Of a DNA stretch of 64,000 nt, positions 44,110 through 56,360 are shown piece after piece. How positions within the stretch are numbered: the stretch's first letter is position 1; every line of letters starts with the position of its first letter. The notes under the pieces were generated by a model. That model did not search any database and had not been told where the DNA came from. It saw only the letters and a program-made list of their open reading frames with translations. Made by a program: the position numbers and the translations under genes. This DNA comes from Limnobacter olei (lineage in GTDB: Bacteria; Pseudomonadota; Gammaproteobacteria; Burkholderiales; Burkholderiaceae_B): positions 434,001 to 498,000 of the forward strand of contig NZ_JARFJD010000002.1 in NCBI RefSeq assembly GCF_029087225.1. Reading direction: 5' to 3'.

Positions 44110-45153
44110 ATGACCAGTAAAGTGACCCACAAAGCGTCTAACCCAGCCAGCAACATCCCAACGGCCCTGGCCAGTTGGATGCGCGGCCTTGCCCGCGAAC
44201 TTGAACACCAAGGCTGCGATGCACAGGCTTTGTTCAGCGAGGCCGGGCTGGACTTTTCCCTGCTGGACGAACCCGAAGCACGTTACCCCGTGCCCCAAAC
44301 CACCCTGCTTTGGCAAAAAGCAGTGGCGGCCACTGGCGACGAAACCTTGGGCATCAAGGCCATTCGGCACATTACCCCTGCCACTTTTCATGCTGTGGGC
44401 TTGAGCGTAATGGCCAGCGAAACCCTGGAACAGGCTTTTGGCCGAATGCGCCGATTTGTCGATCTGGTGACCGACGCCAGCGAAATTGAGCTTCTGAGCA
44501 CCGACTATGAATTTGTTGTTGAGCTGAAATTGAGGGAAGGTGCGCAACCAGCACATCAATCGACCGATGGTTTTTTGTGCCTGCTGGCCAATGCAGGCAA
44601 AGGCCTTGGCGACCCCAGCCTTGTGCCACAAAGGGTTGAACTCAGCCGCCCTGCCCCGCAAGTCAGCAATTTGGATTTCTTTGAGAAAAGTTTTGCAGCC
44701 CCACTGAAATTTGGTTGCGATACCATGCGCATTGTTTACGAACTTGCCATGGTGCGTACCCGGCTGAAAGGTGCCAACCCGTTAATAGCGGAGCACTTGG
44801 ACCAAGCCAGCCAGGCAGCAATTGAAAGACTCAAGCCTGCAAGCAGTGCCAGCAAGAAAATACGCCACTGGGTTATCGACCGCCTGCAACAAGGCGCACC
44901 CAGCATTGAAGAAGCTGCTTCGTTCATGAATATGAGTGCCCGCAATCTGCAGCGCAGGTTAGCAGAGGAAGGGACCAACCTGGCCAGCATTGTGGACGAA
45001 ATTCGGCAGAGCGAAGCCACACGACGCCTGAAGCAAAGTCAGGATTCGCTTACCGCAATCGCACTTGACCTGGGGTTCTCTGATGCCTCAGCCTTCAGCC
45101 GGGCCTGCAAACGCTGGTTTGGCAAAAGCCCCAGCGACATACGCGAAAGATAA
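44110..45153 (+). CDS. AraC-family regulator, divergent from the desaturase gene
   Basis: This 347-residue regulator has an N-terminal arabinose-binding-like domain of the OruR/ArgR-type group (PVPQTTLLWQKAVAATGDETLGIKA, then FHAVGLSVMASETLEQAFGRM) and a C-terminal double helix-turn-helix ending SLTAIALDLGFSDASAFSRACKRWFGKSPSDIR. I use the ATG at 44110; an in-frame start at 44029 adds 27 basic residues unlike the family. The 114-base divergent gap to the desaturase start would contain its site. Control of membrane fluidity is a fair inference from position. Confidence 0.88.
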   Translation: MTSKVTHKASNPASNIPTALASWMRGLARELEHQGCDAQALFSEAGLDFSLLDEPEARYPVPQTTLLWQKAVAATGDETLGIKAIRHITPATFHAVGLSVMASETLEQAFGRMRRFVDLVTDASEIELLSTDYEFVVELKLREGAQPAHQSTDGFLCLLANAGKGLGDPSLVPQRVELSRPAPQVSNLDFFEKSFAAPLKFGCDTMRIVYELAMVRTRLKGANPLIAEHLDQASQAAIERLKPASSASKKIRHWVIDRLQQGAPSIEEAASFMNMSARNLQRRLAEEGTNLASIVDEIRQSEATRRLKQSQDSLTAIALDLGFSDASAFSRACKRWFGKSPSDIRER

Positions 45154-45277
45154 TTAACATTCGTAGAGCCACGTACCTACAAACACGGCACGGGTTTTGC
45201 ACTGCAACAAAAGTAAATCTACTTTATGCCAAGTCTTTCCGACGGCAACTTGATTACTTTTGATTGGAGTTGGTGCA

Positions 45278-47314
45278 ATGCTAAGTAATAAACCTACACG
45301 ATTCTTTCTCTCCTGTGCACTTGTTTTGCCCTTTGCACTGGGTGGGCTGATTGCATTTGGTGCAGCAAGCAGCAATTTGCAACAACAGGACATCGCTCCG
45401 AGCGTGCGCGACCAGACAGGGACCTCTCGTGTGTCCGAACCTCTGGATTATCGATCTTCACAGATCATCGTCACCGACCCCGAAGGCATTGCCTACAACG
45501 CAGACGTGAATGCACTGGTGCGCTACCCACTGGACGGAGATGGACCCTTTCCAGTGGTGCTCTATTTGCATGGCCGCCACGTAACCTGCAGCTATTTGGG
45601 AACCGAATTTTTGAGCACTGGCGAATGTGATCTTGAACTACCCAGCGTACTCGGCCAGCCACTGAACGTGGTGAAATCGGTGGACAGCTACAAAGGCTAC
45701 GATTACATGGCCAGAAATTTGGCTGCACACGGATATGTAGTGGTATCCATTAATGCCAACGATGTGAACGACAAAGATTTGGCCGGTGATGCAGGGGTTC
45801 AGGCGCGATCCGAATTAATTTTGCACCACCTCGATATTTTGCGTGAAATCAACCGGACGGGCTTTTACAGCAAGCTGGACGAACCCTACCTGCTGGCCAG
45901 TTTGCGGGGCAAAATCGACATGGGCAAGGTGGGCCTGATGGGCCATTCCCGCGGCGGGCAAGGCGTAACGCATTCACTCAGTGTGAACCAGGCACGTGGC
46001 CCCACACTGGAAGTAGGTGAAGTAACGCCAGCTGGCAGCGCATTCAACCAGCCACACAATATCAGTGCTGTGTTTGCCCTGGCCCCGACCAACTTCGACA
46101 TCATCACCGCGCCCAACGCCACCTTTGCGGTATTGCTGCCTTATTGCGACGGGGATGTTTCCAACCTGCAAGGCGCATTCATGTATGACGAAAGCCGCAA
46201 TCTGGAGGAAACCACACCGAGTCGAAAGTTTCAACTTGTCACCATGGGCGCAAACCACAATTTCTACAACACCACATGGTCTGGGGATGATTATTCCAAC
46301 AGTGACTCTTGGTGCGACAGTGCTGCTGAAACGAGTGGACGTGACAGCCCCATTGACCAACGTCGACATGGCGAATTCCTGATGTCTTCTTTCTTTCGTC
46401 TTTTCTTGGGCAATGAAACGCAATTCTCATCTTACTGGTCAGGCATGGCCAGCCTGCCCGCCGACGCCTGCCCTGTGGGTTCGGCCAATGCGGGGCAACG
46501 GTGTGATGAACGTGTGCACTTGACCATACAAACACCCAAGGAAGAACGCCTTGAAATTGACAACACAGCCACCGCAACATCATTGACAAACAACCAGCTG
46601 GGCGGCGCAAACAGCACAAGTGACACAGATCGTTTTGAGTTTTGCTCAACCCGAAATGAATCGGGCACCGTGAACTCGACCGGCTGTCCAAGCCTGCGCA
46701 CCTGGGCCACCAGTGGCCAGCTTTATCTGGAATCTGACAACAGTGAATCACGCTTCAAAACCCAGCTGAATGATCTGGACGTGACCTCTTATGACAGCCT
46801 GACCTTCAGGGTTGGCATACCAGTCAAGGCTGCCGAGAATAATCCTCTGGCAACGGCTCCCAACATGCGTGCCATGCTTACCGACACCTTTGGGCAAAGC
46901 ACCGTAGTCGATGTCGCCAGCTATTCAAACGCGCTTTATTTGCCACCTGGAGACCCACTGAACACCGAAGGTGCAAAAACCTTGCTGAACATGGTTCGCT
47001 TACCGCTGGCCAGCTTTCAAGGCGTGGATTTTGAACATTTGGCCGCTCTGGAATTGATTCATGTTGGCCCTACCCAACTGCAGCTGACCGACTTTCAATT
47101 TCAGGCACTGGCAGGTGAGCTTCAGCTTTCCGACTCTGACACAGGAACACCCGTCGAAGTAGACCCCAACGAAGGTTCGGGAAACACAGAAAACGCGGGA
47201 AGCGCCTCGGGAGGCGGCGGATCAACCACACTGCCGGGCCTGACAGCGTTGGTGATCTGCTTACTGGCATTCAAACGCAAGCGGGGTGCTAAGGGCGAGC
47301 TTCGTAATGTGTAA
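45278..47314 (+). CDS. Exported alpha/beta hydrolase with sorting-type C-terminus
   Basis: This 678-residue protein has an N-terminal signal sequence (about residues 8-30), an alpha/beta hydrolase core with the oxyanion region PFPVVLYLHGRHVTC near 90 and the nucleophile S in MGHSRGGQG near residue 220, and an extra C-terminal region of some 250 residues. The end reads SGGGGSTTLPGLTALVICLLAFKRKRG: a glycine cluster, a hydrophobic helix and a basic tail, like GlyGly-CTERM rhombosortase substrates. Such proteins are processed at the membrane and displayed or secreted. GGAG lies 8 bases before the ATG at 45278. It overlaps the DUF411 gene tail to tail by 26 bases. Substrate unknown; an esterase or lipase is plausible. 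Confidence 0.78.
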   Translation: MLSNKPTRFFLSCALVLPFALGGLIAFGAASSNLQQQDIAPSVRDQTGTSRVSEPLDYRSSQIIVTDPEGIAYNADVNALVRYPLDGDGPFPVVLYLHGRHVTCSYLGTEFLSTGECDLELPSVLGQPLNVVKSVDSYKGYDYMARNLAAHGYVVVSINANDVNDKDLAGDAGVQARSELILHHLDILREINRTGFYSKLDEPYLLASLRGKIDMGKVGLMGHSRGGQGVTHSLSVNQARGPTLEVGEVTPAGSAFNQPHNISAVFALAPTNFDIITAPNATFAVLLPYCDGDVSNLQGAFMYDESRNLEETTPSRKFQLVTMGANHNFYNTTWSGDDYSNSDSWCDSAAETSGRDSPIDQRRHGEFLMSSFFRLFLGNETQFSSYWSGMASLPADACPVGSANAGQRCDERVHLTIQTPKEERLEIDNTATATSLTNNQLGGANSTSDTDRFEFCSTRNESGTVNSTGCPSLRTWATSGQLYLESDNSESRFKTQLNDLDVTSYDSLTFRVGIPVKAAENNPLATAPNMRAMLTDTFGQSTVVDVASYSNALYLPPGDPLNTEGAKTLLNMVRLPLASFQGVDFEHLAALELIHVGPTQLQLTDFQFQALAGELQLSDSDTGTPVEVDPNEGSGNTENAGSASGGGGSTTLPGLTALVICLLAFKRKRGAKGELRNV

Positions 47315-47789
47315 ATGAGCTGATTTCACCCTGTTTGCTCACCAGCAACACATTGTATTCGGCGCGTTTGCTGGGGTAATCAGGGTGTTCCATGCCAGGC
47401 GAACCCATGGGCATGGCTGGCACGGACAAACCCACCACGTCAGCAGGCTTCTGGGCCAACAGCTTCTTGATATCGCCAGCGGGCACATGCCCCTCGATGG
47501 CATAGCCCGCAACTTTGGCACTGTGACAGCTGCCATATTGCTGTGGCATGCCCAAAGCGGCGCGGAATGAATCGGTATTCTGAACATCATTCACCTTCAC
47601 GGTGAAGCCGTTCTCCTCCAGGTGCTCAACCCACTCCGAGCAACAACCACAGGTGGGTGTTTTCCACACCTCAACGAAATTGTCTCCTTGCTGGGCCATC
47701 TCTGCCGGCTTGTCACTGCAAGCAGAGATCACGCCCGAGCAAGCTACCAGCAAAGCGCCCAGCCAATAATTCGTACGACATTTTTTCAT
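47289..47789 (-). CDS. DUF411 family lipoprotein, probable copper/metal-binding
   Basis: This 166-residue protein has a lipoprotein signal ending GVISAC (lipid-anchored cysteine C24), then the DUF411 motif VWKTPTCGCCSEWVEHLEENGF with a CxCC cluster, and a further GSCHSA. The late PAMPMGSPGMEHP region is Met- and His-rich. DUF411 proteins are linked to copper handling and resistance. No copper genes lie beside it. It is followed 4 bases on the upstream side by the FAH-family gene, so the two are one operon. Confidence 0.88.
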   Translation of the reverse strand: MKKCRTNYWLGALLVACSGVISACSDKPAEMAQQGDNFVEVWKTPTCGCCSEWVEHLEENGFTVKVNDVQNTDSFRAALGMPQQYGSCHSAKVAGYAIEGHVPAGDIKKLLAQKPADVVGLSVPAMPMGSPGMEHPDYPSKRAEYNVLLVSKQGEISSFTHYEARP

Positions 47790-47793
47790 TGAA

Positions 47794-48453
47794 TCAACTC
47801 ACTTTGAATTCAGTATCGATCAAGCCCGGAAGCACCAAACGAAGTTGATCGCCGCTTTTTAGAGCCCCAACGCCCTCGGGAGTTCCGGTGAAAACAAGAT
47901 CACCTTCCTGCAAGGTAAAGACCTGGCTTAAATAACGCACGATGAACGGAATAGGAAACAGCATTTTTCGGACATCGCCATGTTGGCGAATTTGCCCGTT
48001 CAAATGCATTTGAAACTCAATACTGTGCGGGTGCTCAATGTGTTCAGCGGGCACAAACTGCGTCACTGTGGCCGCACAGTCAAAACCCTTGGCCACAGCC
48101 CAGGGCAAGCCGCCCTGCTTGGCTTTGGTTTGCAGGTCCCGCGCAGTCAAGTCCAAGCCCAGGCCGTAGCCAGCAATGTGTTTCAATGCCTTGTCCTCGG
48201 CAATATTTTTCCCGCCCTGCCCCACCAGCAACACCAACTCGGCCTCGTAGTGAACATCACCGGAATGCGCAGGCAAAACAATGGGTGTTCCCGGCGGATG
48301 CAAAGCCGAGGTGGGTTTGATAAACACCACCGGATCTTCTTCGGGGCGATTGCCCAACTCGGCAATGTGCGCAGCGTAATTTCGGCCGATGCAGAAAATA
48401 TTACGAACCTGTACTGCTTTGGTTTGCTGGGCCAACAAGGCAATGTGAGGCAT
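47794..48453 (-). CDS. Fumarylacetoacetate hydrolase (FAH) family protein
   Basis: This 219-residue protein has the FAH-fold pattern IFCIGRNYAAHIAELGN, VFIKPTSALHPPG, VHYEAELVLLVG and VFTGTPEGVGAL. The metal ligands are the glutamates in EAEL and the aspartate in the DLTARDLQ region. Members act as acylpyruvases, oxaloacetate decarboxylases or hydratases of ring-cleavage products. The short length fits the FAHD1/acylpyruvase group. The ATG at 48453 has AGGA 8 bases before it. It is in one operon with the DUF411 lipoprotein gene and divergent from a two-component pair. Confidence 0.87.
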   Translation of the reverse strand: MPHIALLAQQTKAVQVRNIFCIGRNYAAHIAELGNRPEEDPVVFIKPTSALHPPGTPIVLPAHSGDVHYEAELVLLVGQGGKNIAEDKALKHIAGYGLGLDLTARDLQTKAKQGGLPWAVAKGFDCAATVTQFVPAEHIEHPHSIEFQMHLNGQIRQHGDVRKMLFPIPFIVRYLSQVFTLQEGDLVFTGTPEGVGALKSGDQLRLVLPGLIDTEFKVS

Positions 48454-48584
48454 GGAAGTGTCCTGTTTAAAGCGTTTATCTTTCAATTGTGCATCAAGTC
48501 AAAGTCTCGTCCATAAGGACGAGACGATTTCAGTTGCGCAAGGTACCTGAATTTGTCACCATCAAAAAAAATCGAACTCACCGC

Positions 48585-49202
48585 ATGAAATTACTTGTTG
48601 TTGACGATCATTTGCTGTTTCGCGAAGGGTTACGCCACATATTACTGAGGCTTGACCAAACTGTTGATATTCACGAATGCGGCACTGTTCAGGATGCAAT
48701 AGAAATCGCCAAGCAAATCACCGAATTTGATCTTGTTTTACTGGACATGCAGTTACCAGGCCTTCAAGGACTGGAGGGTCTGCATGCATTAAAGGGGGCT
48801 TTCCCCACCAGCCCAATCACCTTGATTTCCGGCGTTGCAGACCAACGCGCAATTGCGGAGGGAATACGCAGTGGCGCCCAAGGCTTTGTCTCGAAATCCG
48901 GCAGCGCGGAAGACATGCTGAATGGTCTCAGAAAAGTGATCAACGGCGAACACCACATACCCCCCGAGATCAGCAACTCACAAGGAGTTGGCATTCGGCT
49001 GGACCAAACCTATCACCTCACGCCGCGGCAGGTCGAGGTGTTGGCCCAGTTGTGCGAAGGACATTCCAACAAGGAAATTGGACGCACGCTGAGCATGAGC
49101 GAGAACACAGTGCGTTGCCACGTGGCCAGCGTATTTCGAGCCTTGGGCGCAAAATCAAGAACCGAAGCAGCCATATTGGCCAAACGCAAGGGTTTGCTGT
49201 GA
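48585..49202 (+). CDS. LuxR/NarL-family response regulator
   Basis: This 205-residue regulator has a receiver domain with VVDDH at residues 5-9 and phosphorylated D54 in LVLLDMQLPGLQG, then a LuxR-type helix-turn-helix LTPRQVEVLAQLCEGHSNKEIGRTL and SENTVRCHVASVFRALGA. The ATG at 48585 begins the receiver strand; longer frames add basic residues. No strong ribosome site is visible. Its stop overlaps the GTG of the kinase gene (GTGA at 49199-49202), so the pair is co-translated. Stimulus unknown. Confidence 0.9.
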   Translation: MKLLVVDDHLLFREGLRHILLRLDQTVDIHECGTVQDAIEIAKQITEFDLVLLDMQLPGLQGLEGLHALKGAFPTSPITLISGVADQRAIAEGIRSGAQGFVSKSGSAEDMLNGLRKVINGEHHIPPEISNSQGVGIRLDQTYHLTPRQVEVLAQLCEGHSNKEIGRTLSMSENTVRCHVASVFRALGAKSRTEAAILAKRKGLL

Positions 49203-50947
49203 CCGCCGCACTGAACATCAACGACGATCAGTACAAACCACTCATTCTTAAAGAACAGACGCGCCTGCTTTTTGAACACCTGCCATTCGTGCTGATCGGC
49301 AGCCTGGTTTCTGCCACAGGCGTCGCCGTGATTCTTTGGAATGAAGTTGCGCATTCCGTACTTCTTGGCTGGACGGCGCTGGTCTACCTGTTGTGCCTCG
49401 CACGCTGGAAGATTCGTCAATACTTTATGCGACTGGGCACCGATTATGACGCCAATCGCTGGATATACGTGGCTACAGCACTCACCGCGTTGGCAGGGTT
49501 GCTGTGGGGAAGCATGGGTGTTCTGTTTTTTGAAGACACTCCACTGGTGCTCATGACGCTGGTGATTGTTTTGGGCGGCATGACAGCGGGCGCGGTTTCA
49601 TCCCACAGCTGCCATCTTCCAGCTTATATTGCCTTTGCAGTGCCTGCCGTGAGCCCGTTCGCCTTGCGCTGCTTCGCCGAGCTGGATGGTTTTCACGTCG
49701 TTCTTGGCACCCTTTCACTCACCTTCATGTTGGTGAATATTCTGTATGGCCGCAACTTGCAGGGAAACTTGCTTGAAACCATGCGACTGCGGTTCCAAAA
49801 CGCCGACCTTGTGGTGGCACTGACCCATCAAAAAGAGGCTGTTGAGCAGGCAAGCCTGGCCAAAACACGGTTTTTGGCCGCAGCAAGCCATGACCTTCGG
49901 CAACCAGTGCAGGCCATTGAACTGTTTGTCGATGTACTTGATCAAGATCTCAAGGACACGCCGGCCACCGTGATGCTGAACCGTATTCGTGCTGCCGGTC
50001 GAGGACTTGAGACCTTATTGAATGCCCTGCTCGATTTTTCGAAAATTGATGCTGCGGCAATTACTCCGGACAAAAAACATTTTCCGATTCAATCGATTTT
50101 TGATGTGCTTCAAACCGATTTTTGTGCCCAAGCAGACCGCAAGGGTATTTCCATTCGTTTTGTAGGAAGCAGGCTTTGTGTGCATAGCGACCCCAATTTG
50201 CTTGAACGAATACTGCGCAACTTTGTGTCCAACGCGATCAAATACACGCCAGCAGGCAGTGTGTTGATTGGATGCAGAAGACAGGAAAGCGATGTCCGGA
50301 TTGAGGTTCATGACACAGGCATTGGAATTCCAGACAAGGCACACGAGAAGGTTTTCAAGGAATTCGTGCAACTGGACAACCCCGAGCGAGATCGCGAGAA
50401 AGGACTAGGCCTGGGTTTGTACATTGCCAGCAGCCTGGCGGGTTTGCTGGGACACCCCATCAGGCTGAATTCCACTGTGGGTCGCGGCTCTGTGTTTTCA
50501 GTCACGGTACCCCTCGGAAAAATTCAAACCGAAACACCTGACCAACTTGTACAGCCAAGCCCAAACCAGGGGTTGCGAGACAAAACTGTGCTGTTTATCG
50601 ATGACGATCCAAATTTGAGAGTGGGTGTTGCCGAAATGCTGGAACGTTGGGACTGCGCCGCGGTTACCGCTGAATCCGCACAGGAAGCACTCGAACTGAT
50701 GCAGATGAGTGGATTTGTGCCCGATGTGATCGTGGCCGACTATCGCCTTCGACACGATGAAACGGGTGTTCAGGCCATTAAAGCCATTCAGGCCCGCTGG
50801 GGCACAGTGCCCGCCGCCATTCTGACTGGTGACACCGAGCCCGAGCGCATTCGCGAAGCTCGGTCATCAGGATTCCCATTGGTTCACAAACCACTGAGTG
50901 CAGCCAAGTTGAGAACCTTGCTGACACACTTGCTTGGTAAACCCTAG
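49199..50947 (+). CDS. Hybrid sensor histidine kinase with C-terminal receiver domain
   Basis: This 582-residue protein has about six membrane helices in the first 180 residues, a kinase core with H231 in ASHDLRQPVQAIELFVD, NFVSNAIKYT (341-350), HDTGIGIP and GLGLGLYIA, and a receiver domain with IDDD and D514 in IVADYRLRHD. It is a hybrid kinase without a periplasmic sensor domain, so it probably senses the membrane or a small molecule through its helices. The GTG start at 49199 lies in a GTGA overlap with the response regulator gene and has AAGG 8 bases before it. A longer frame from 49052 is a shadow of the regulator gene. Confidence 0.9.
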   Translation: MTAALNINDDQYKPLILKEQTRLLFEHLPFVLIGSLVSATGVAVILWNEVAHSVLLGWTALVYLLCLARWKIRQYFMRLGTDYDANRWIYVATALTALAGLLWGSMGVLFFEDTPLVLMTLVIVLGGMTAGAVSSHSCHLPAYIAFAVPAVSPFALRCFAELDGFHVVLGTLSLTFMLVNILYGRNLQGNLLETMRLRFQNADLVVALTHQKEAVEQASLAKTRFLAAASHDLRQPVQAIELFVDVLDQDLKDTPATVMLNRIRAAGRGLETLLNALLDFSKIDAAAITPDKKHFPIQSIFDVLQTDFCAQADRKGISIRFVGSRLCVHSDPNLLERILRNFVSNAIKYTPAGSVLIGCRRQESDVRIEVHDTGIGIPDKAHEKVFKEFVQLDNPERDREKGLGLGLYIASSLAGLLGHPIRLNSTVGRGSVFSVTVPLGKIQTETPDQLVQPSPNQGLRDKTVLFIDDDPNLRVGVAEMLERWDCAAVTAESAQEALELMQMSGFVPDVIVADYRLRHDETGVQAIKAIQARWGTVPAAILTGDTEPERIREARSSGFPLVHKPLSAAKLRTLLTHLLGKP

Positions 50948-51369
50948 ATACCTGCCTCTTTCAAAAAAGGACCAAAGCAGGTGTCAAGCTCAGCCTTCTG
51001 GCACATCATGAATTTGGAGCCCGTGGCATGCATCACGATGTAATTGGTGGCCACATTGCCATTCGGCACTTTATGACCCATGCAATCGGGTTGGTCGTTC
51101 ACCTGCACCACCGTGTCGACCCAAGTGTAGAAGCCCTGCGCATTTGGCCGCAAGCTGATGTCATACCGGGTTTGCACCACCTGTCCGCCGCTCAGAATTT
51201 GGGTGGTGCCATCGGTACGAATGTCGTAGATTTCAGCGCAGTTTTGTTCAGGTAGATTGATTCGCCACAAGCCCACCAGCGGGTGCTCCTGAGGCAATGC
51301 GGTGTCCGCATGAACGGCGGCAGAAAAAGCTATCGAGAACACACTCAGCAAAACAACCCTGTAATTCAT
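50944..51369 (-). CDS. Small exported protein, unknown function
   Basis: I do not recognise this 141-residue protein. It has a signal peptide (residues 1-21, ending VHA) and a mature part starting LPQEHPLVGLWRINLPEQNCAEIYDIRTDG, which resembles lipocalin-like or calycin openings with a GxWR turn. Four cysteines lie in the mature part (C43, C95, C127 and C135) and could form disulphides. AGGGGG precedes the ATG at 51369. It converges with the hybrid kinase gene, overlapping its end by 4 bases. It is probably periplasmic. Confidence 0.7.
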   Translation of the reverse strand: MNYRVVLLSVFSIAFSAAVHADTALPQEHPLVGLWRINLPEQNCAEIYDIRTDGTTQILSGGQVVQTRYDISLRPNAQGFYTWVDTVVQVNDQPDCMGHKVPNGNVATNYIVMHATGSKFMMCQKAELDTCFGPFLKEAGI

Positions 51370-51437
51370 GTAGCCCCCTGCAACGTTACTTATTGCAATT
51401 AGCATACTGAGGCTTACTGGGTAGAGCAAGCCGGAAT

Positions 51438-51476
51438 CAAAAAAAGCCTGTGCCTAAAAAGGCGACAGGCTTTTTG
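51438..51476 (-). terminator. Rho-independent terminator after ssb
   Basis: AAAAAGCCTGT pairs with ACAGGCTTTTT over 11 bases, with an inner GCC/GGC pair; a T run follows on the minus strand. It sits 21 bases past the ssb stop and would also work on the plus strand. Confidence 0.88.
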
Positions 51477-51496
51477 GAGTTACTGCAAAACAACAA

Positions 51497-52000
51497 TCAG
51501 AACGGAATGTCATCATCCAGATCGGCTACGCTTTGTGGGGCTGAGCGCTGCGGTGCAGGTGCAGATGAACGCATGCTGCTGCCACCCGAGTTGCGGCTAG
51601 GCGCTGGCGACTGATCAAAATCATCGCCTGCCCCCATGGATGAACCACCGCCACCACCACCGCCCTCACGACCACCCAGCAATTGCATCTGATCTGCAAT
51701 AATTTCAGTGGTGTATTTGTCCACGCCCGACTGGTCTTGCCACTTGCGTGTTTTTAAACGCCCCTCAATGTACACCGAGCGGCCTTTCTTGCAGTACTCG
51801 CCTGCAATTTCCGCCAGGCGGCCATAAATTACAACACGGTGCCATTCAGTTTCTTCGCGCTTTTCACCCGTGTTTTTGTCTTTCCAGCTGCTCGACGTGG
51901 CCAAGGCCAGGTTAACTACAGCACCGCCATCCGGCAGGTAGCGCACGTCGGGGTCTTTGCCCAAATTACCAACCAGAATTACTTTGTTTACTGAGGCCAT
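51497..52000 (-). CDS. ssb: Single-stranded DNA-binding protein
   Basis: SSB coats single-stranded DNA in replication and repair. The 167-residue protein opens [22 protein letters not shown] and has the OB-fold region [22 protein letters not shown], then a flexible Gly-, Ser- and Pro-rich linker (about 115-155) and the acidic tip DDDIPF that recruits partner proteins. Length and pattern are standard. It lies 94 bases downstream of an MFS transporter gene on the same strand, near uvrA. Confidence 0.97.
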   Translation of the reverse strand: MASVNKVILVGNLGKDPDVRYLPDGGAVVNLALATSSSWKDKNTGEKREETEWHRVVIYGRLAEIAGEYCKKGRSVYIEGRLKTRKWQDQSGVDKYTTEIIADQMQLLGGREGGGGGGGSSMGAGDDFDQSPAPSRNSGGSSMRSSAPAPQRSAPQSVADLDDDIPF

Positions 52001-52094
52001 GGAATGAATTGCTCCTTAAATTCTTGAATACGTATTGAAATGCATTTGAGCGAGACTACTTATTGGCGCGCTGAGTTGAGTTTGCCAAGCGTGA

Positions 52095-53375
52095 CTAAGC
52101 AAGTGGACTTGTTGAGCCATCAGCAGGTACCTGAACTTCGGCCACCGTGGCTGCGCGGGGGGGCAAAGCTTTAATGCCCATGGCTAACAATAACCACACA
52201 ACCACGAGCAACAACGCACCCTCAAACACACCTTGCGCTCCCAGGTGGCGAAACGCAAGCCCGCCCAAAGCGCCACCTGCAAAAAGCCCCAATGCCTGAG
52301 AAGTATTATATACACCCAAAGCCAAACCCCGGTGACTGAGGGGTGCCACTCGTGACACCCACGAGGGAAGGGTAGCCTCAAGCAAATTAAAGCCCACAAA
52401 GTAGGCAAGTAACAGCACAACCAGCGCCCAGCCTTGGTTTGAAAACAACACGAAACCCAAAAGCACCGCACCCATCAGGCCGATTGAACCCAGTTTAACC
52501 TGCTTGGTTTTCGCTTTTTTCTCGGCCCACACCATCAGTGGCACCATGAGCACAAACGAGCCCAATACCACCGGCAAATACACCTTCCAGTGTTCAGCCA
52601 GTGGCAATTCAAGACTGCTGAGCAGCAGGCTGGGCACCACCACAAAAAGGGACATTTGCGTTAAATGCAGGGTAAAAATACCCAGGTTCAGACGCAGCAA
52701 ATCGGGCTGGGTAAGCACGGCCCAACCATCGGCAAAACTGCCCTTGAGCTTGGCTTCCTGATCGGCCAAATTGGGGGTGGGCAACAGCCAAATCACCACA
52801 CCAATGCCCAGAATACTCAGCACACCGGTCATGGCAAACAGCCCGCTTAAGCCAAAAAACTTGTACAACACCGGCGAAAACACGAGCGACAAAGCAAAAG
52901 TAACGCCAATGGAGGCACCAATCATGGCCATGCCTTTGGAGCGCACTTCATCGCGGGTTACATCGGCCAGCAAGGCCGACAGAGCTGCTGAAATGGCACC
53001 AGCGCCCTGCAAGGCGCGCGCCCACACCAGCTGCTCTACTGTTTCGGCCACATAGCCCAACCAGCAACCAACAGCAAATAGCAACAGGCCACCGATAATA
53101 ATGGGCTTTCTACCCAGTTTGTCTGAGGCCCAACCCAAGGGAATTTGCATACACGCCTGTGCAAGGCCATAAATACCCATGGCCAGGCCCACCAAGCTTA
53201 AATTGTCACCACCGGGCATACCCGCAGCATGCAGGGAGAACACGGGCAAAATCATGAACATGCCAAACATGCGCAACGCGTAGATGCTGGCCAGCCACCC
53301 TGCGGCTTTGCGCTCGGAGGGCAGCATTTTGAAAGCATCGGGGGCTGCAGTATGGCTCACGGTCTTGCGGCTCAT
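52095..53375 (-). CDS. MFS transporter, 12-helix drug/solute efflux type
   Basis: This 426-residue major facilitator transporter has about 12 helices and the motif A loop GWASDKLGRKPIIIGGLLLF near residues 80-100. The N-terminal 25 residues are cytoplasmic. The C-terminal half contains TSQALGLFAGGALGGLAF. It probably exports a drug-like or metabolite solute with protons. This gene is the usual neighbour between ssb and uvrA in Burkholderiales. It is divergent from uvrA with 102 bases between starts. Substrate unknown. Confidence 0.88.
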   Translation of the reverse strand: MSRKTVSHTAAPDAFKMLPSERKAAGWLASIYALRMFGMFMILPVFSLHAAGMPGGDNLSLVGLAMGIYGLAQACMQIPLGWASDKLGRKPIIIGGLLLFAVGCWLGYVAETVEQLVWARALQGAGAISAALSALLADVTRDEVRSKGMAMIGASIGVTFALSLVFSPVLYKFFGLSGLFAMTGVLSILGIGVVIWLLPTPNLADQEAKLKGSFADGWAVLTQPDLLRLNLGIFTLHLTQMSLFVVVPSLLLSSLELPLAEHWKVYLPVVLGSFVLMVPLMVWAEKKAKTKQVKLGSIGLMGAVLLGFVLFSNQGWALVVLLLAYFVGFNLLEATLPSWVSRVAPLSHRGLALGVYNTSQALGLFAGGALGGLAFRHLGAQGVFEGALLLVVVWLLLAMGIKALPPRAATVAEVQVPADGSTSPLA

Positions 53376-53477
53376 GTGTGATTGAAATTCAAGGGCTTGA
53401 ACAACCCTTGCAGATGTCTTATTCCGGGAAACCGTCTATAGTATCAGGTTGGCCGCTGATTCCATTTGTTGTACCGC

Positions 53478-56360
<2,883 letters not shown>

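Noticed and set aside
45210-45225. AAAGTA-AATC-TACTTT inverted repeat upstream of the exported hydrolase
   Set aside because: Six-base arms in AT-rich sequence are easily found by chance and no regulator points to it.
53376-53477. Possible LexA (SOS) box between the MFS gene and uvrA
   Set aside because: I looked for CTGT-N8-ACAG and found only a poor resemblance around 53440-53455; not enough to claim.
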